From positions 1-7,973 of the forward strand of contig JAEZIE010000289.1 in NCBI GenBank assembly GCA_023416175.1: 7,973 bases of DNA, in the 5' to 3' direction. The notes beneath the pieces were generated by a model. The model was not told the origin of the DNA and did no database searches. It saw only the letters and a list, made by a program, of their open reading frames with translations. The position numbers and the translations under genes were made by a program. This document shows, in pieces, positions 5,662 to 7,973 of the stretch. The DNA comes from Bacillota bacterium. GTDB taxonomy: Bacteria; Bacillota; Clostridia; Christensenellales; CAG-138. Position 1 is the stretch's first letter. The number at the start of each line of letters is the position of its first letter.

Positions 5662-6150
5662 ATGGCGAATTTTCTATCGTTTTCCGGCATGATTCATATG
5701 ATTAGTGATTTCTGGACGGGAGATGAGCAGACATCCGGCTGCTCTAAAATAATATCCGTACAAAACGGAGATGGGGATGTCGTAAATTTCGTAGTGACCC
5801 CCGATACTTATTTTGTAGACCATGCAATGGTGTCAGTAGGAGATACGGTCATCGGATTCTATGATGCCGATCTCCCAGTCATTTTGATTTTCCCTCCACA
5901 ATATCACGCAGTTGTTATGGCCAAGGCCTCACAATACCTAAATGTAAAAGTGGCCTATTTTGATACCGACCTGATAAGCAGCGATGGAACTTTAAAATTG
6001 AATATTTCCCCTTCAACGCAGATGCTGCTAGAGAATGGGCAACGCTTTACCGGAAATCCTGCAAACAGGAATTTGACCGTGGTCTATGGCATTACCACCA
6101 GAAGTATACCAGCTCAAACCACACCGCATAAGATTATTGTAATGTGTTAG
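5662..6150 (+). CDS. Conserved-looking beta-rich protein of unknown function, internally duplicated
   Basis: This 162-residue protein has no signal peptide or membrane helix. It is rich in alternating hydrophobic residues typical of beta strands. Two halves share a pattern. The first (about 36-87) runs DG..VNF..TP.T, then GFYDADLP and PPQYHAVVM. The second (about 108-161) runs DG..KLN..PST, then VVYGITTRSIP and TPHKIIVM. This suggests a duplicated small beta barrel, perhaps OB-like, but that is inference. There are two cysteines, C27 and the final residue C162. Start choice: TGGAG (5649-5653) lies 8 bases before ATG 5662. It ends with TAG, so TAG is a normal stop in this genome. No partner gene follows in the same direction within 400 bases. 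I cannot assign a function; the neighbourhood (tlp, hydrolase) and the possible sigma-G promoter hint at sporulation. Confidence 0.8.
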   Translation: MANFLSFSGMIHMISDFWTGDEQTSGCSKIISVQNGDGDVVNFVVTPDTYFVDHAMVSVGDTVIGFYDADLPVILIFPPQYHAVVMAKASQYLNVKVAYFDTDLISSDGTLKLNISPSTQMLLENGQRFTGNPANRNLTVVYGITTRSIPAQTTPHKIIVMC

Positions 6151-6231
6151 GCTTTGGAGATAATGGCTTAGCAAGAGAAACCTCAGTCAAAAGCATAGCC
6201 TTATCCCTGCCTGTATCTTAATTTGTAATAA

Positions 6232-6432
6232 TCAAAGTGTCTGTGTCAGAAAAGTATTCTTTTCTGTTTGGCTGACGTCTATTATTTCTATTGCATGCCG
6301 TCCCAAGCAAGCAGCCATAAGACAATAAGAATAGGGATTACATCCAAAGAATTGGAGTATCACTTTACTCGAGTATTTGATGCAGCCTCCAATTGAAATG
6401 GCGTAAGGACAAGCCCACCATATTATTTGCAT
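6232..6432 (-). CDS. Possible small protein, 66 residues, unknown
   Basis: On the minus strand an ORF from ATG 6432 to TGA 6232 begins MQIIWWACPYAISIGGCIKY and carries five cysteines (8, 17, 31, 37, 42) in a moderately hydrophobic N-terminal two thirds. Its main support is an excellent ribosome binding site: AGGAGGTG (6437-6444), with GGAGG 6 bases from the ATG. There is no recognisable family and no clear promoter. It would be transcribed divergently from the ars operon. The amino-acid composition (W5-W6, scattered Cys) is not strongly typical, so this may be chance or decayed coding sequence. The C-terminal third is hydrophilic (SQTEKNTFLTQTL). Confidence 0.35.
   Translation of the reverse strand: MQIIWWACPYAISIGGCIKYSSKVILQFFGCNPYSYCLMAACLGRHAIEIIDVSQTEKNTFLTQTL
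6350..6394. repeat. Inverted repeat AATTGGAG/CTCCAATT
   Basis: AATTGGAG (6350-6357) and CTCCAATT (6387-6394) are perfect 8-base complements around 29 bases. Between them lies the 8-base palindrome ACTCGAGT (6367-6374). There is no T tract. It lies inside the possible 66-residue minus-strand ORF. Confidence 0.4.
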
Positions 6433-6493
6433 GTTTCACCTCCTGGCTATGCAGCAATCTAAACATTCCTCAAAATTATGGACGCATTTTATA

Positions 6494-6523
6494 TTGACAT
6501 TTCCCGATCTTGACACATATAAT
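6494..6523 (+). promoter_or_regulatory. Promoter of the ars operon
   Basis: TTGACA (6494-6499), an 18-base spacer and TATAAT (6518-6523) are both perfect sigma-A consensus hexamers. Such a strong core promoter fits an operon held off by a repressor. Transcription should start near 6530. Confidence 0.88.
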
Positions 6524-6525
6524 GC

Positions 6526-6554
6526 TCATATCGAAGTTTATAGATTTGAGATGA
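6526..6554 (+). promoter_or_regulatory. Candidate ArsR operator
   Basis: TCATATCGAA (6526-6535) and TTTGAGATGA (6545-6554) are inverted repeats matching at 8 of 10 positions, separated by 9 bases. The element sits just after the -10 box, over the expected start site and up to the ArsR start codon. A bound ArsR dimer there would block transcription. It was assigned from position and symmetry, not from a known consensus. Confidence 0.5.
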
Positions 6555-6558
6555 CAAT

Positions 6559-6888
6559 ATGGAAAACTATCTGGAACATATAAAAGTATTCAAGGCGTTA
6601 AGCGACCCCAAAAGAGCGATGATTGTGGATATGCTCTCCTGCGGAGAGCTTTGCGCCTGTATGATTTTGGAGAAATTCGATATGTCTCAATCCACACTGT
6701 CCCACCATATGAAACTTCTTTGCGAATGCGGGCTGGTCAAGGGAAGAAATGAAGGGAAATGGACCTACTACTCATTGGATGATGATACCATCGGGAAAAC
6801 AAAGCAGTTTTTCTGCGCTATTACATCAGATAAGGAAAATTGTATTTGCAGAGAAAACAGAAATTGCTGTGAGGAGTGTGCTAAATGA
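6559..6888 (+). CDS. arsR: ArsR-family arsenic-responsive repressor
   Basis: This 109-residue winged-helix protein has the recognition helix at about 42-58 (MSQSTLSHHMKLLCECG) and the wing at KGRNEGKWTYYSL. The sequence GELCACMILEKF carries C32 and C34 in the ELCxC motif that binds As(III) in E. coli plasmid R773 ArsR, at the same numbering. It is expected to bind the ars promoter as a dimer and let go on As(III) or Sb(III). An extra C-terminal tail is very Cys-rich: C86, then C95, C97, C103, C104, C107 in about 13 residues. That could form a second metal site, as in ArsR variants with C-terminal Cys pairs. The Shine-Dalgarno is weak (GAG 6548-6550), which may keep repressor levels low. Its TGA overlaps the next ATG (ATGA), which couples translation of the two genes. 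Confidence 0.93.
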   Translation: MENYLEHIKVFKALSDPKRAMIVDMLSCGELCACMILEKFDMSQSTLSHHMKLLCECGLVKGRNEGKWTYYSLDDDTIGKTKQFFCAITSDKENCICRENRNCCEECAK

Positions 6889-7415
6889 GTAAATGCTGTT
6901 GTTCCTCTGAAAATTGCTGTGGGCAGGTACAGCCGAAAAAGCCGATCAACATTGATTTTTTGTATCTGGATACGACGATTTGCGGTAGGTGCCAGGATAC
7001 GGAAAGGGCTCTGGACGAAGCGGTTTCCAACGTTGCCGTGGTACTTAATGCATCCGGATACGAGGTCAGGGTAAACAAGGTGAACATTACAACGAGGGAG
7101 TTAGCCATAAAGTACCGGTTTATCAGCTCGCCCACCATTCGCGTGAACGGAAACGACATAGCCGTGGAGCTGCGGGAATCGGTTTGCGAGGACTGCGGAG
7201 ATCTCTGCGGCGATACCGTGGATTGCCGTGTGTGGGTATATAACGGTATCGAATATACAGCGCCGCCAAAGGAACTTATCGTAGACGCCATCCTGCGGGA
7301 AGTATATAACGCCAAGCAGGGAACACCGGAGCAGGATCCCTATCAACTTCCCGAAAATCTGGAAACGTATTTTTCTTCGAAGGCTCGTAAGGACGAAGCG
7401 GGTGAAACGAAATGA
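6885..7415 (+). CDS. DUF2703-type thioredoxin-like Cys-rich protein of the ars operon
   Basis: This 176-residue cytoplasmic protein matches, from memory, the DUF2703 family (PF10865) found near ars genes. A Cys cluster opens it (C4-C5-C6, C11-C12). Then comes strand IDFLYLD followed by CGRC (C33-C36), as in a thioredoxin-fold active site. Further on are SSPTIRVNG with a probable cis-Pro (P83), a second cluster (C101, C104, C108, C114), and DCRVWVYNGIEYTAPP. The function is not established. The CxxC and cis-Pro suggest a thiol-disulphide or metal-transfer role, and the operon suggests a role in arsenic handling. It starts in a 4-base ATGA overlap with arsR, with GAGGAG (6871-6876) 8 bases upstream, and ends in another ATGA overlap with the permease gene. 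The C-terminal 25 residues are hydrophilic and probably disordered. Confidence 0.85.
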   Translation: MSKCCCSSENCCGQVQPKKPINIDFLYLDTTICGRCQDTERALDEAVSNVAVVLNASGYEVRVNKVNITTRELAIKYRFISSPTIRVNGNDIAVELRESVCEDCGDLCGDTVDCRVWVYNGIEYTAPPKELIVDAILREVYNAKQGTPEQDPYQLPENLETYFSSKARKDEAGETK

Positions 7416-7973
7416 GCGAACAAAAAAAGCAAGGTATCAGTTTTTTTGAAAAATATCTGTCGGTTTGGGTACTGCTGTGTATGGCGGCAGGCATCCTGAT
7501 TGGGAAATTTCTGCCCGGTATCCCGGCCGTTTTGCAAAAACTCCAATACGCAGGGCAGAACCTCCCCATTGCCGTTCTCATTTGGGTGATGATCTATCCC
7601 ATGATGATGAAGATTGATTTTCAATCCATCAAGAATGTGAGGAAAAATTCTTCAGGCATCCTCATCTCCAGCGGCAGTAGTTGGCTGATTAAACCCTTCC
7701 TCATGTTCGGGTTGGCGACCCTGTTTTTTAAGGTCATCTTTCAAGCCTTCATCCCGGCGGGCTTGGCGCAGGATTTCGTAACAGGCGCTGTATTGCTGGG
7801 TGTAGCGCCCTGCACCGCAATGGTATTTGTTTGGAGTCATCTAACGAAGGGCGACCCTGCGCATACGCTCGTACAGGTTGCGGTCAACGACCTTTTGATC
7901 CTTGTGCTGTTTGTGCCGCTGGTGCAATTATTGCTGGGGGTAAACGGCGTTCATATCCCGTGGGATACTCTTG
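7412..7973 (+). CDS. acr3: Acr3-type arsenite efflux permease (3' end outside window)
   Basis: The first 187 residues are present. A short basic cytoplasmic start (MSEQKKQGISFFEKYL) is followed by hydrophobic helices at about 17-36, 50-66, 83-108, 122-142 and 155-176, as in the ACR3 branch of the BASS transporter superfamily. Family hallmarks are IAVLIWVMIYPMMMKIDF and GVAPCTAMVFVWS. The latter contains C134, which corresponds to the conserved transmembrane-4 cysteine needed for arsenite transport in studied Acr3 proteins. It exports As(III) across the membrane using the proton gradient. The start overlaps the DUF2703 stop (ATGA), and the Shine-Dalgarno is weak, consistent with translational coupling. 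The gene, also called arsB in many annotations, is cut by the window end, so the conserved TM9 glutamate cannot be checked. Confidence 0.93.
   Translation, partial: MSEQKKQGISFFEKYLSVWVLLCMAAGILIGKFLPGIPAVLQKLQYAGQNLPIAVLIWVMIYPMMMKIDFQSIKNVRKNSSGILISSGSSWLIKPFLMFGLATLFFKVIFQAFIPAGLAQDFVTGAVLLGVAPCTAMVFVWSHLTKGDPAHTLVQVAVNDLLILVLFVPLVQLLLGVNGVHIPWDTL

Larger units (their letters stand above)
6151..6558. other. 408-base intergenic region before the ars operon
   Basis: There is no plus-strand ORF of note. It holds a possible minus-strand ORF with a strong Shine-Dalgarno (6232-6432), an inverted repeat (6350-6394), and the ars promoter and operator at its right end. No T-tailed terminator was seen after the 162-residue gene. 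Confidence 0.6.

Noticed and set aside
7276..7624. Minus-strand ORFs opposite DUF2703 and acr3
   Set aside because: They lie antisense to two clearly recognised genes with coupled starts and have no ribosome binding sites.

Overview
The window looks like chromosomal DNA from a spore-forming anaerobic Firmicute, probably of the Clostridia. It carries a Tlp-type small acid-soluble spore protein, a SleB-type cell-wall hydrolase, strong AGGAGG ribosome binding sites and a sigma-G-like promoter. No rRNA, tRNA, CRISPR array, insertion sequence or phage gene is visible.

Left part (1-3440, genes on the minus strand). At the left edge, 50 bases of a gene encode the start of a signal peptide. It is separated by about 300 bases and a terminator from a two-gene signalling operon. 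That operon consists of a 7TMR-DISM type sensor histidine kinase and a response regulator with a SARP/BTAD-like output domain, whose ATG overlaps the kinase TAA. The kinase frame is broken by one in-frame TAG inside the ATPase domain. Everything after it up to the overlapped stop is intact, so the lesion is recent, recoded, or a sequence error. A good promoter (TTGCAT-17-TATACT) drives the operon.

Middle (3408-6150, spore-related genes and unknowns). A membrane-anchored SleB-family hydrolase on the minus strand has a Pro-Thr linker and, unusually, its peptidoglycan-binding domain at the C-terminus. Divergent from it is tlp, with a sigma-G-like promoter and its own terminator. Next comes a tiny reading frame behind a perfect Shine-Dalgarno. 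It encodes MSIFGRR followed by eight Cys, nine Arg and eight Thr, with variation confined to third codon positions. It is followed by a 162-residue protein of unknown function that seems to be internally duplicated.

Right part (6151-7973). A 400-base spacer holds a possible 66-residue ORF on the minus strand. Then comes an arsenic-resistance operon: ArsR repressor, a DUF2703 thioredoxin-like Cys-rich protein, and an Acr3-type arsenite permease cut by the window edge. Both gene junctions are 4-base ATGA overlaps. The operon has a consensus promoter (TTGACA-18-TATAAT) and an inverted repeat over the start region that is a candidate ArsR operator. ArsR would release the promoter on binding As(III), Acr3 would export arsenite, and the DUF2703 protein may handle the metalloid or its thiol chemistry.

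The most interesting items are the Cys8-Arg9-Thr8 micropeptide, the in-frame amber codon in the kinase, and the DUF2703/Cys-rich arrangement in the ars operon.
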